DNA from: DAORIO01 sp035438585 | GTDB lineage: Bacteria > Patescibacteriota > Minisyncoccia > Phycocordibacterales > UBA9973 | Direction of reading: 5' to 3' | Length of the DNA stretch: 48,257 bases | Assembly: GCA_035438585.1 (NCBI GenBank) | Contig: DAORIO010000002.1 | Location: 1-48,257 of the forward strand | In this document: one piece after another, positions 31,344 to 37,912 of the stretch | Layout: every line of letters starts with the position of its first letter | Numbering within the stretch: position 1 is the first letter of the stretch | The notes under the pieces: generated by a model | Seen by the model: only the letters and a program-made list of their open reading frames with translations | What the model was told of the DNA's origin: nothing | The model's database searches: none | Program-made: the position numbers and the translations under genes

Positions 31344-31904
31344 TTAATTCCATTGAGGGTCTTCGGGGTAATTTGCCGTAATTGCGTATTTTCCGCCCAT
31401 ACTTCTTAGAACTGTCCTCCATAAATCATTCGAGTTTTTGCTAAAGATAATTTCTCTATTGAAGGTTGAAAGCATCCAGTTTGTTTCTTCCACCTCTTCT
31501 TTTACACTAGAAGGTTCCCATCCTGCATATCCTGCAAAAAAACGAATCATGTGTGGCTGTATTTTCCCAATAGCTACTAATAGCTTTAATTGTTCATAAT
31601 TGCCTCCCCAATAAATATCATCTGTAATTTTTTTACTACCAGGTAATTTATCTCCTAAGGTGTGAATAAAGTACAGGGTGTCTGTTTCAACTGGTCCACC
31701 AAAGTAAAGGGTCGAATTGAAATCCGGGAAATCTTCTACTGCATCAGTAATATTTATATCTGTTGGTTTGTTTAGGATAAAACCAATGCTTCTTTCTGTG
31801 TTGTGTTCTGCAAGTAAAACCACTGAACGTTTAAAACAAGTATTATCAAGAAATAGGCCGGATGCCAAAATGGATCCTTGAGATATTTTAGGTGTAGGTT
31901 CCAT
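31344..31904 (-). CDS. YqgE/AlgH (DUF179) family protein
   Basis: 186 residues. SQGSILASGLFLDNTCFKRSVVLL, ERSIGFILNKPTD, YFGGPVETDTLYFIHT and RFFAGYAGWEPSSVKEE follow the DUF179 motif order exactly. The family is widespread in bacteria and its biochemical role is not established. Soluble, no signal peptide. Monocistronic. Confidence 0.93.
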   Translation of the reverse strand: MEPTPKISQGSILASGLFLDNTCFKRSVVLLAEHNTERSIGFILNKPTDINITDAVEDFPDFNSTLYFGGPVETDTLYFIHTLGDKLPGSKKITDDIYWGGNYEQLKLLVAIGKIQPHMIRFFAGYAGWEPSSVKEEVEETNWMLSTFNREIIFSKNSNDLWRTVLRSMGGKYAITANYPEDPQWN

Positions 31905-32297
31905 AGAGCTATGTTTTAGAATTGTTAGGTTTAGAAAGAATTATTTAACAAGATGCTACTCCTCCTATATTTTAGTGTCAAATTTTCTTAGTTACTTTTT
32001 AACCGCCAAAAAGTAACCAAAAATGCTCTCGCCAGAATAAAATTTTATTATAAAAACGTAATTCGTCCTCGTAAAAAATTTAAACTCGCCCCGCTCAAAC
32101 AGAAAATTTTTAGTCTTCGGACTCATTGGTTTTCATATATAAAATTTTATAAGGCGAAGGCCAATAATAAATATAGTTTTGTGGCGCGGAATATTACATT
32201 TCCGCATACTGCAAAAGCTTTGCGGTTTTTATTTTGTGGCGTCGCAGACTGTCTGTGACATCCCACAAAAATATAGTCGCCTCGCTCCTTATTTTTT
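31905..32297. other. Gene-free region with inverted repeats
   Basis: No convincing gene. GTTACTTTTT (31991-32000) and AAAAAGTAAC (32008-32017) form a perfect 10-bp hairpin. The octamer TTTTGTGG recurs near 32178, 32234 and 32295, with its complement near 32262. The sequence alternates AT-rich runs with GC-rich words (CTCGCCCCGCTC, GGCGTCGC), unlike neighbouring gaps, and looks like decayed or repeat-derived DNA. Confidence 0.5.
31991..32017. repeat. Perfect 10-bp inverted repeat
   Basis: GTTACTTTTT and AAAAAGTAAC around a 7-nt spacer; no T-run follows, so it is not an obvious terminator. Confidence 0.6.
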
Positions 32298-32391
32298 GTG
32301 GGCCATATGGGTTCAGTATCAGAGTTGTGAGACCACGTAAGGGTATTTAGCAAAGTTTCAGAAGTTAATTTGAGGTATGCGGGTCGGGGTG
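32298..32391 (+). repeat. Dispersed ~95-bp repeat, copy A
   Basis: Shares with copies B (47167-47262) and C (45524-45622) the blocks CGTAAGGGTATTT, AGCA, TTTCA and GGTATGCGGGTCGGGGT in the same order and spacing. It abuts the stop codon of the minus-strand nucleotidyltransferase gene. Richer in G than its surroundings. No inverted termini. Confidence 0.75.
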
Positions 32392-32395
32392 CCTA

Positions 32396-33202
32396 CTACT
32401 TTACTTCAAAGTATTTAGGAATTTCAGAAAGCAACCATTGCCCTAGATGGTCCATAACCATTTTTATTTCCTTTTTATCAGATGTTGGGTTAAGTGCGAG
32501 GTTAAGTGCTTCACGCATTTCCAACTCTTTTTCAGGGTAGTACTTAGCGAATGTTTCGTAGCATCGATACAAATCACGAGTATATTTTTGCTCGCGTTCC
32601 ATAGTAAGTTCAAATCCAACGCGGAGCAGTCCTTTCATTAACCAAACACATCCTTTCTTTATTTCCTCATCAGATTCATCTTCTTTCGATAAAAACTTTT
32701 CAAACCATGAAAAACGATTATGGAAGCCGGCAGCATGTATAGACATTTCTTTTCCGGGTTTCAATTTCGGAATCTCAATCGGTTCACCATACACACAGAC
32801 TGATTGATTAAGGATAATGTAATCATCTGCGATATCTGAGAGAGGAAAAGCTCCCATTTCAATCTCTTCAACAAAATCATATTTCTCTTCGAGATGCTTT
32901 CGCATTTCTCGGTTAGTATTGTTCTCTTTCAGATATTCTGGTGTTTTATCGACATACGCAAATGTATCAATATCCGATACGCCTTTCACGGCTTCTCCTT
33001 TTGCAACTGATCCACGAATATAGACCTGCCTTAAATGTTCGCCATACGCTTTCTTGTATACCGCAACAATGTCTTCAATGAGTGGTTTCCATTCTTCTTG
33101 AATTTTCTCCAGAGATGTAGGGTTTACCACATGTCCCTCTGCATCAAGTTCAAAATATGACCCTATTGGTTTTATCTCAATTTTTGAAGCTGATTTTTCC
33201 AT
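32396..33202 (-). CDS. Nucleotidyltransferase-domain protein
   Basis: 268 residues. RGSVAKGEAVKGVSDIDTF has Gly64-Ser65 and Asp77/Asp79 of the polymerase-beta-type nucleotidyltransferase fold, and the C-terminal half is helical like aminoglycoside adenylyltransferases. Substrate (drug, tRNA or protein) cannot be told. Codon use and composition look richer in G and C than the flanking genes, and the gene lies between repeat copy A and an ACTTAGTATCGG motif, so it is probably acquired. Confidence 0.8.
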   Translation of the reverse strand: MEKSASKIEIKPIGSYFELDAEGHVVNPTSLEKIQEEWKPLIEDIVAVYKKAYGEHLRQVYIRGSVAKGEAVKGVSDIDTFAYVDKTPEYLKENNTNREMRKHLEEKYDFVEEIEMGAFPLSDIADDYIILNQSVCVYGEPIEIPKLKPGKEMSIHAAGFHNRFSWFEKFLSKEDESDEEIKKGCVWLMKGLLRVGFELTMEREQKYTRDLYRCYETFAKYYPEKELEMREALNLALNPTSDKKEIKMVMDHLGQWLLSEIPKYFEVK

Positions 33203-33240
33203 TGCGTTAATTATGTCTTAAGCGAAGACATTTGTATAGC

Positions 33241-33303
33241 CAAGGTACCCGAGTCGCCCTATGTACCTAAGCATGTGGGGCATGCCGATACTAAGTTTTT
33301 AGT
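33241..33303 (-). repeat. Unit-start motif upstream of the nucleotidyltransferase (copy D)
   Basis: On the minus strand, ACTTAGTATCGG (33296-33285) follows a tRNA-like end (CATCTCCAC). It aligns with AACTAAGTATCG at 47161-47150, ACTTAGTA at 47677-47670 and TTTAGTATCGG at 47952-47962. GGTAC (33244-33248) and GTACC (33263-33267) form an inverted repeat within it. Confidence 0.6.
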
Positions 33304-33439
33304 GTGGAGATGGGCGGAATTTCGATCCTTACAGGATCAGTACACCTTTTCAATTTTCTCAGAGCAAAGCTCTTCGTAAATAATGAAAAGCTTTTCGAAT
33401 CTCGCACGCAAGCAAAGCAGTTTACTTGCTCATCTCCAC
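33304..33439. repeat. tmRNA/tRNA-end-like fragment pair
   Basis: GTGGAGATG (33304-33312) repeats the tmRNA 3' end (33481-33489) in direct orientation, and its exact complement CATCTCCAC lies at 33431-33439, so the segment is closed by a 9-bp inverted repeat. TTCGAATCTCGC at 33394-33405 copies the tmRNA T-arm in inverted orientation. Smaller hairpins GATCC/GGATC and AGAGC/GCTCT lie between. It does not fold into a normal tRNA. Confidence 0.6.
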
Positions 33440-33441
33440 TG

Positions 33442-33467
33442 AAAAACAAAAAGCGCCCAAGGGCGCT
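33442..33467 (-). terminator. Terminator of tmRNA
   Basis: On the minus strand, AGCGCCC and GGGCGCT close a 2-nt gap and run into TTTTTGTTTTT, 15 nt after the tmRNA 3' end. Confidence 0.88.
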
Positions 33468-33481
33468 AATGTTTTTAAAAG

Positions 33482-33864
33482 TGGAGATGGCGAGATTCGA
33501 ACTCGCGTGCAAAAGTATGTTCAAATTGATCTTCGTGTGTAGTTTGCTCTGGTGTTTCGCGTATTGATAAAGGGCAAACAAAAATCTTTACGCTATCTTC
33601 TAAGTTTTCTTTTAGAAAGTCGAAGAAGTCTTTCTAAAATAAAGATTGACTGTATAAGACCCTAATCCCTGACATCAATCAGATCAAAGTAGGATCCGAG
33701 ACTCTTAAGCGAGTGCTCGTGCAAAGGCCACGTTTTGAAACGGGCTCTTTACATAACCAAATGTTTTTCCATTTGGAGTTGCAACATGTGTTAACGAGCG
33801 ACATTTGCATGCTCGACACGCACAATTTGAAGCGATATCTCTTGTCGATGCCATAAACATCCCC
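33482..33864 (-). ncRNA. ssrA: tmRNA (transfer-messenger RNA)
   Basis: The 5' end GGGGATG pairs with CATCTCC near the 3' end (acceptor stem, one G-U), with discriminator A at 33482; CCA is not encoded. The T-arm is CGAG-TTCGAAT-CTCG. An internal reading frame ends FARALA followed by TAA (33705-33707), the expected hydrophobic Ala-rich tag end; starting at the GCA at 33782-33780 the tag would be 25 codons, but the resume codon is not certain. Length 383 nt. It lies 15 nt downstream of smpB on the same strand, so the two trans-translation components are linked. A terminator follows. Confidence 0.93.
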
Positions 33865-33879
33865 AATTGAATCGTCTTA

Positions 33880-34323
33880 TTAATTTTTCAAAGTCCTACG
33901 AAGTTCTCTTTCAGTATCTCTTTTTTTGATACTTTCTCTTTTATCGTACTTCTTTTTTCCACGAACCAAACCGATTTCACATTTAATCCGCCTTCCCACA
34001 CCATACAATTTAAGTGGTACAAGTGTCAATCTGTCAGACTTATGCTTTCTCTCAAATTCTTCCATTTCTTTTTTAGTAACCAAAAGCTTTCTCATACGCT
34101 CTGCGTCGTAATCTTTTGGTGTATTGCCACTTTGATATGGACTAACATTTGACCCTACCAAGAATAACTCTCCGCCAAGAACTTTTACATAACTTCCCGC
34201 CAGCCTTGCACCACCTTGTCTAACGGATTTAACTTCAAAGCCAAAAAGCTCGATTCCAGTTTCAACTGTATCGATTATTTCATAATCAAATCTCGCTTTT
34301 CGATTTTCAGCAAAAACTGCCAT
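33880..34323 (-). CDS. smpB: SsrA-binding protein SmpB
   Basis: Binds the tRNA-like domain of tmRNA and brings it to stalled ribosomes. ENRKARFDYEIIDTVETGIELFGFEVKSVRQG opens the OB fold, and the C-terminal KRGKKKYDKRES-type tail (here RGKKKYDKRESIKKRDTERE) is the part that fills the mRNA channel. 147 residues, standard. Confidence 0.97.
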   Translation of the reverse strand: MAVFAENRKARFDYEIIDTVETGIELFGFEVKSVRQGGARLAGSYVKVLGGELFLVGSNVSPYQSGNTPKDYDAERMRKLLVTKKEMEEFERKHKSDRLTLVPLKLYGVGRRIKCEIGLVRGKKKYDKRESIKKRDTERELRRTLKN

Positions 34324-34379
34324 AAGAGAAGTTTATCATTAATTTTTATTTATGTTAGTATTTGGAAAACTTCCACAAA

Positions 34380-34595
34380 ATGGTCAATAAAATAAAAGCC
34401 TTCTTTCGTGCGCGAAGGATTAAGAAAATCAGGGAAACTCCCGAAATATATCGATATATTAAATTCAAAGAACGAGGTAGCTTATATATCGAAACAGAAG
34501 ATTTCTTTAAGCTAAAAAAAGTTCGTTCGACTATTGTAGAAATAATGAATAGTAATTTCTACAAAAACACGTTCAAAAAGACCCCGCATTCGTGA
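34380..34595 (+). CDS. Small basic hypothetical protein (71 aa)
   Basis: Start placed at ATG 34380 (MVNKIKAFFRARR); an in-frame TTG at 34362 would add six residues. The sequence is rich in Lys and Arg in two helical stretches with a central GSLYIETEDFF segment. Not recognised. It ends with TGA, and the stop lies inside a terminator hairpin, so the gene and its end are well defined. A TTATCATTAA-type AT-rich region precedes it and may hold the promoter. Confidence 0.6.
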   Translation: MVNKIKAFFRARRIKKIRETPEIYRYIKFKERGSLYIETEDFFKLKKVRSTIVEIMNSNFYKNTFKKTPHS

Positions 34596-34607
34596 GGTCT
34601 TTTTTTA
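34577..34607 (+). terminator. Terminator overlapping a TGA stop
   Basis: AAAGACC (34577-34583) and GGTCTTT (34596-34602) form the stem; the TGA at 34593-34595 is in the loop. Confidence 0.85.
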
Positions 34608-34630
34608 TTCAAAATAATCCATCTTTCGTG

Positions 34631-34636
34631 TATAAT
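34631..34636 (+). promoter_or_regulatory. -10 box of ftsH
   Basis: TATAAT followed by 8 nt and the ATG at 34645, giving a nearly leaderless mRNA. Confidence 0.6.
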
Positions 34637-34644
34637 TACACACA

Positions 34645-36579
34645 ATGAAAGCTAAAAAAGACATAAATCCAAACAATAACCCAGTAAAAAAATCGGGGGA
34701 GCCGAAGTTATCAAAAATGATAACAACTGTATTATTAATATTTTTAATGGTCACTGTTGCGTATTCGCTTGTTTCTGAAAATAAAAAAGCTGAAAAAGAA
34801 GTTGTTTCTATTTCAGAACTCGCAAGTGCCGTCCAAAGAGAAGAAGTAAAATCTATTTTAGTTGAAGGTTCAAAACTAACTGTTACATTTGGGGATGACT
34901 CTATAAAAGAATCAAAAAAAGAAGCTGAAAGTTCTTTGTCTGAAAGCTTTTCAAATTATGGAGTGGCACCAGAAGTACTTTCTAAGGTAAAGATTGAAAT
35001 AAAAGACGAGAGTGGTTTTGGTTATGTTTTATTAAATATTTTGCCAATTCTTTTGCCTGTTTTACTTTTTGTTGTTTTTATCTGGCTTATCAGTCGGCAA
35101 ATGAAAGGCTCAGGTATGCAGGCTTTTACATTTGGACAATCAAAAGCAAAAATCACAGATCCGAGTGATAAAAATAATCGCGTTACTTTTAAAGATGTCG
35201 CTGGTGTAAAAGAAGCAAAAGAAGAACTAAAAGAAATAGTAGATTTTCTAAAGAACCCAAAAAAGTTTATCGACATCGGAGCGAGAATTCCAAAAGGAGT
35301 TATTTTGACTGGTGCACCCGGAACTGGAAAGACTCTACTTGCACGAGCTGTTGCAGGAGAAGCGGGTGTCCCATTTTTTCATTTGTCAGGATCAGAATTT
35401 GTTGAAATGTTTGTTGGAGTAGGTGCATCGCGTGTAAGAGATCTTTTTCAAATGGCAAAAAAATCTGCTCCCTCAATTATTTTTATAGATGAGATAGATG
35501 CTGTTGGAAGAGTCAGGGGTTCGGGTCATGGTGGGGGAAATGACGAAAGAGAGCAGACACTAAATCAAATTCTAGTTGAGATGGATGGCTTTGATCCAAA
35601 TGAGAAAGTTATTGTAATGGCTGCGACAAATAGGTCTGATGTATTAGACCCAGCCCTACTTCGTCCGGGGCGATTTGATCGACGAGTTGTTCTTGATCTT
35701 CCAGATAGAAGTGATAGAGAAGAGATTTTGAGAATTCACGCCGTCAAAAAACCATTGACCGAAGATGTGCAATTCAAAGTTATCGCCGAAAGAACTTCTG
35801 GATTTTCTGGAGCAGAACTTTATTCTCTTATGAACGAAGCTGCGATTTTAGCAGCACGTGAAAACCGCAAATCTGTTTCGCAATATGATTTGGTTCGCTC
35901 TATTGAAAAAGTAATGATGGGGCCAGAAAGAAAAAGTCATTTGTTTAGTAAAAAAGAAAAAGAAATTACGGCATATCATGAAGCGGGGCACGCAATTTTG
36001 GCATCACTTTTGCCGTACGCAGATCCTGTTCATAAGGTTTCGATTGTTGCACGTGGACGAGCTGGAGGTTACACAATGAAAATTGCCATTGAAGATAAAA
36101 AACTTCAAAGTAAAAAAGAATACTTTGATGATATTGTTGTTTCTTTAGGTGGATATGTTGTTGAAGAAGAAGTGTTTGGTGACATTACAACTGGCCCATC
36201 AAACGATTTACAAGTTTCAACAGCACTTGCTCGAGCGATGGTCACAAGATGGGGGATGAGTGATGAAATCGGCCCAATAGCGCTTGAGTCAGATGGAGGA
36301 AAAACTCTTTTTGGGCAAGGTGTAAATGATAAAGAGTATTCTGAAAACATGTCTTCAATTATTGATGCGGAAGTAAGGAAGATAATAAAAGGTGCGTTTG
36401 AAGTAGCCAAAAAGACTATAAAAGAGAACAGAAAGGCCCTAGACGCTATAGCAAAAGCTCTATTGGATAAGGAGACATTAGAACAGGCAGAATACGAAAA
36501 AATCCTTGTTTTGCAAGGAATTGATCCACAAAAAGGAAAGGCAACTATACAAAAGGAGACTCTTGACATTATAGCTTAG
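34645..36579 (+). CDS. ftsH: ATP-dependent zinc metalloprotease FtsH
   Basis: Membrane-anchored AAA+ protease for membrane-protein quality control. Two N-terminal spans (about residues 25-43 and 125-148) bracket an external domain. Walker A GAPGTGKT is at 223-230, the AAA second-region motif RPGRFDR follows, and the zinc motif HEAGH is at 445-449. 644 residues, normal. Its 3' end carries the promoter of the next gene. Confidence 0.98.
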   Translation: MKAKKDINPNNNPVKKSGEPKLSKMITTVLLIFLMVTVAYSLVSENKKAEKEVVSISELASAVQREEVKSILVEGSKLTVTFGDDSIKESKKEAESSLSESFSNYGVAPEVLSKVKIEIKDESGFGYVLLNILPILLPVLLFVVFIWLISRQMKGSGMQAFTFGQSKAKITDPSDKNNRVTFKDVAGVKEAKEELKEIVDFLKNPKKFIDIGARIPKGVILTGAPGTGKTLLARAVAGEAGVPFFHLSGSEFVEMFVGVGASRVRDLFQMAKKSAPSIIFIDEIDAVGRVRGSGHGGGNDEREQTLNQILVEMDGFDPNEKVIVMAATNRSDVLDPALLRPGRFDRRVVLDLPDRSDREEILRIHAVKKPLTEDVQFKVIAERTSGFSGAELYSLMNEAAILAARENRKSVSQYDLVRSIEKVMMGPERKSHLFSKKEKEITAYHEAGHAILASLLPYADPVHKVSIVARGRAGGYTMKIAIEDKKLQSKKEYFDDIVVSLGGYVVEEEVFGDITTGPSNDLQVSTALARAMVTRWGMSDEIGPIALESDGGKTLFGQGVNDKEYSENMSSIIDAEVRKIIKGAFEVAKKTIKENRKALDAIAKALLDKETLEQAEYEKILVLQGIDPQKGKATIQKETLDIIA

Positions 36580-36591
36580 CTATGGTATCAT
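36563..36591 (+). promoter_or_regulatory. Promoter inside the end of ftsH
   Basis: TTGACA (36563-36568), 17-nt spacer and TATCAT (36586-36591), then 6 nt and the ATG at 36598. The -35 box is made of ftsH codons. Confidence 0.75.
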
Positions 36592-36597
36592 AGAGGT

Positions 36598-37335
36598 ATG
36601 AATAAAATCATATCAAAAATTTATATAGTTATTTTAGGACTTGTTTTTATCCTACCTATAGGAGCTTTTGCAGAAGGGCAAGGTTCTTACTTCTCGGCTA
36701 ATACTCTAAGTGCCACAAGTATAACTACTTCAACCGCAAAACTAAGCGGATCTGTTTCTTTCGATGAAGGATCAGGAACTGCATGGTTTGAGTATGGTAC
36801 AAATTATAACCTTGATGAAAGCACTAGTGTTCTTAGATACGTTTCTAAGTATGAAGGTGTAGCCCAAGGTATATCAAAATCAATAGGTTCTCTAAAAGCT
36901 AATACAACTTATTATTTTAAAGTTTGTTTAGAAACTAATATACGAGGTGTTACTTGTGGAAACACAATGTCCTTCAAGACAAAATCAGCACCAGTTGCGA
37001 CAACAGTTTCAAGTTCAACTTCAACTTCAACAAATAGTAGTTCAAATTCAAATTCAAACTCAAGTTCAAGCTCTAGTTCATCTTCGTCAAATACAAATGA
37101 CGATGATAAAAAAGATGACAATAAAGAAGATGAAAATTCTCAAACTGCTTCTGTCGCTGGATCAACAAGAGATGGAAATTTCTTACCAGACACTTTTCTT
37201 GAATGGATTCTAACTATTGTTCTAATATTCTTTATCGTATTGTTTGGTAGATATTTATATCTAAAAAGACAAGAAGAAAAAGAAGAGGAAGAGAAGAGAA
37301 AAAAAGAAATGTTAATTAGAGGCCAGATGGCCTAA
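36598..37335 (+). CDS. Exported FN3-like protein with C-terminal membrane anchor
   Basis: 245 residues. An N-terminal signal peptide (hydrophobic residues 8-24, ending at AFA-E) precedes a fibronectin-III-like domain (about 30-125; GTAWFEYGT is typical). A Ser/Asn-rich then Asp/Lys-rich linker (about 130-185) follows, then LPDTF, a single hydrophobic span and a Lys/Glu-rich tail. LPDTF before a span and charged tail is reminiscent of sortase sorting signals (LPxTG) but with Phe in the last position. Likely displayed on the cell surface. Predicted leaderless. Confidence 0.8.
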   Translation: MNKIISKIYIVILGLVFILPIGAFAEGQGSYFSANTLSATSITTSTAKLSGSVSFDEGSGTAWFEYGTNYNLDESTSVLRYVSKYEGVAQGISKSIGSLKANTTYYFKVCLETNIRGVTCGNTMSFKTKSAPVATTVSSSTSTSTNSSSNSNSNSSSSSSSSSSNTNDDDKKDDNKEDENSQTASVAGSTRDGNFLPDTFLEWILTIVLIFFIVLFGRYLYLKRQEEKEEEEKRKKEMLIRGQMA

Positions 37336-37338
37336 ATC

Positions 37339-37366
37339 AAAAAATCCCGCAATGCGGGATTTTTTG
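37339..37366 (+). terminator. Terminator after the FN3-like gene
   Basis: AATCCCGC (37343-37350) and GCGGGATT (37354-37361) with an AAT loop and T-run. Confidence 0.92.
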
Positions 37367-37370
37367 TTTG

Positions 37371-37398
37371 TTGACTTCTGTGTGTCCGGGAGTAGTAT
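37371..37398 (+). promoter_or_regulatory. Promoter of the 99-residue gene
   Basis: TTGACT (37371-37376), 16-nt spacer and TAGTAT (37393-37398). Confidence 0.65.
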
Positions 37399-37416
37399 TA
37401 AAAAAAATTAAATAAA

Positions 37417-37716
37417 ATGGAAAATAAAAACTTATATTGCTTGTCTGTAAAAGACTCAAATTTTACTGGACTAAATTTTTTGCCGATAGATAAAGCCCCT
37501 GTTGGTTTAGAGGTTGATCTTAAGAATGGGAAGTGGAGAAATAGTTCTCAGACTCTTTCCCGTGGCGATAAACCTCAAGAAGGTAAATGGCAAATAATTG
37601 GATTGAATGGAGTAGGCTCAATTAATTCTGGTTGCGATGTAAGGCTAGTATTTGATGTTACAAATATTGACCATATCGAAAAGGCATTAGAGGTAGTAGC
37701 TGAATTTCATCGATAA
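37417..37716 (+). CDS. Hypothetical protein (99 aa)
   Basis: Not recognised. It is a mixed alpha/beta protein with a Gly/Asn-rich centre (LSRGDKPQEGKWQIIGLNGVGSIN) and a C-terminal helix; no signal, span or metal motif. Monocistronic between its own promoter and terminator, which supports a real gene. Confidence 0.6.
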   Translation: MENKNLYCLSVKDSNFTGLNFLPIDKAPVGLEVDLKNGKWRNSSQTLSRGDKPQEGKWQIIGLNGVGSINSGCDVRLVFDVTNIDHIEKALEVVAEFHR

Positions 37717-37740
37717 TATTTAAATATTACAAATTAAGAT

Positions 37741-37773
37741 AAAACTCACTGGTTATTACTTTGTGAGTTTTTT
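37741..37773 (+). terminator. Terminator after the 99-residue gene
   Basis: ACTCAC (37744-37749) and GTGAGT (37763-37768) with a 13-nt loop and T-run. Confidence 0.75.
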
Positions 37774-37816
37774 ATTGCCTTTAATTCTTTTTTTATGTAA
37801 CATCTTTTATGCGTAT

Positions 37817-37890
37817 CCGCCCTTAGCTCAGTTGGTTAGAGCACAGAGCTTATACCTCTGGGGTCCATGGTTCGAATCCATGAGGGCGGA
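37817..37890 (+). tRNA. tRNA-Ile with UAU anticodon
   Basis: Complete cloverleaf: acceptor CCGCCCT/AGGGCGG, D-stem GCTC/GAGC, anticodon stem CAGAG/CTCTG, T-arm CATGG-TTCGAAT-CCATG, discriminator A. The anticodon loop CTTATAC gives anticodon TAT, which reads AUA (Ile). CCA is not encoded. A long frame running through this gene is spurious. Confidence 0.92.
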
Positions 37891-37900
37891 CAATCAGTGC

Positions 37901-37906
37901 TATAAT
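37901..37906 (+). promoter_or_regulatory. -10 box between tRNA-Ile and the next gene
   Basis: TATAAT followed by 6 nt and the ATG at 37913. Confidence 0.55.
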
Positions 37907-37912
37907 TTATTT

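Noticed and set aside
33304..33439. A tRNA gene with an intron or long arm on the minus strand
   Set aside because: The acceptor halves pair perfectly, but no T-arm stem, no conserved D-loop GG and no anticodon arm can be formed.
33291..33581. Reading frames on both strands across the tmRNA 3' region
   Set aside because: They lie over tmRNA, its terminator and the tRNA-like fragments and have no protein-like composition.
36997..37100. Low-complexity repeat as a possible CRISPR or microsatellite element
   Set aside because: It is the Ser/Asn codon run of the surface-protein linker; no spacers or regular repeat units exist, and no CRISPR array was seen anywhere in the window.
37763..37912. 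Long in-frame N-terminal extension of the 37913 protein
   Set aside because: It translates through the complete tRNA-Ile gene; the -10 box and signal anchor fit the ATG at 37913.
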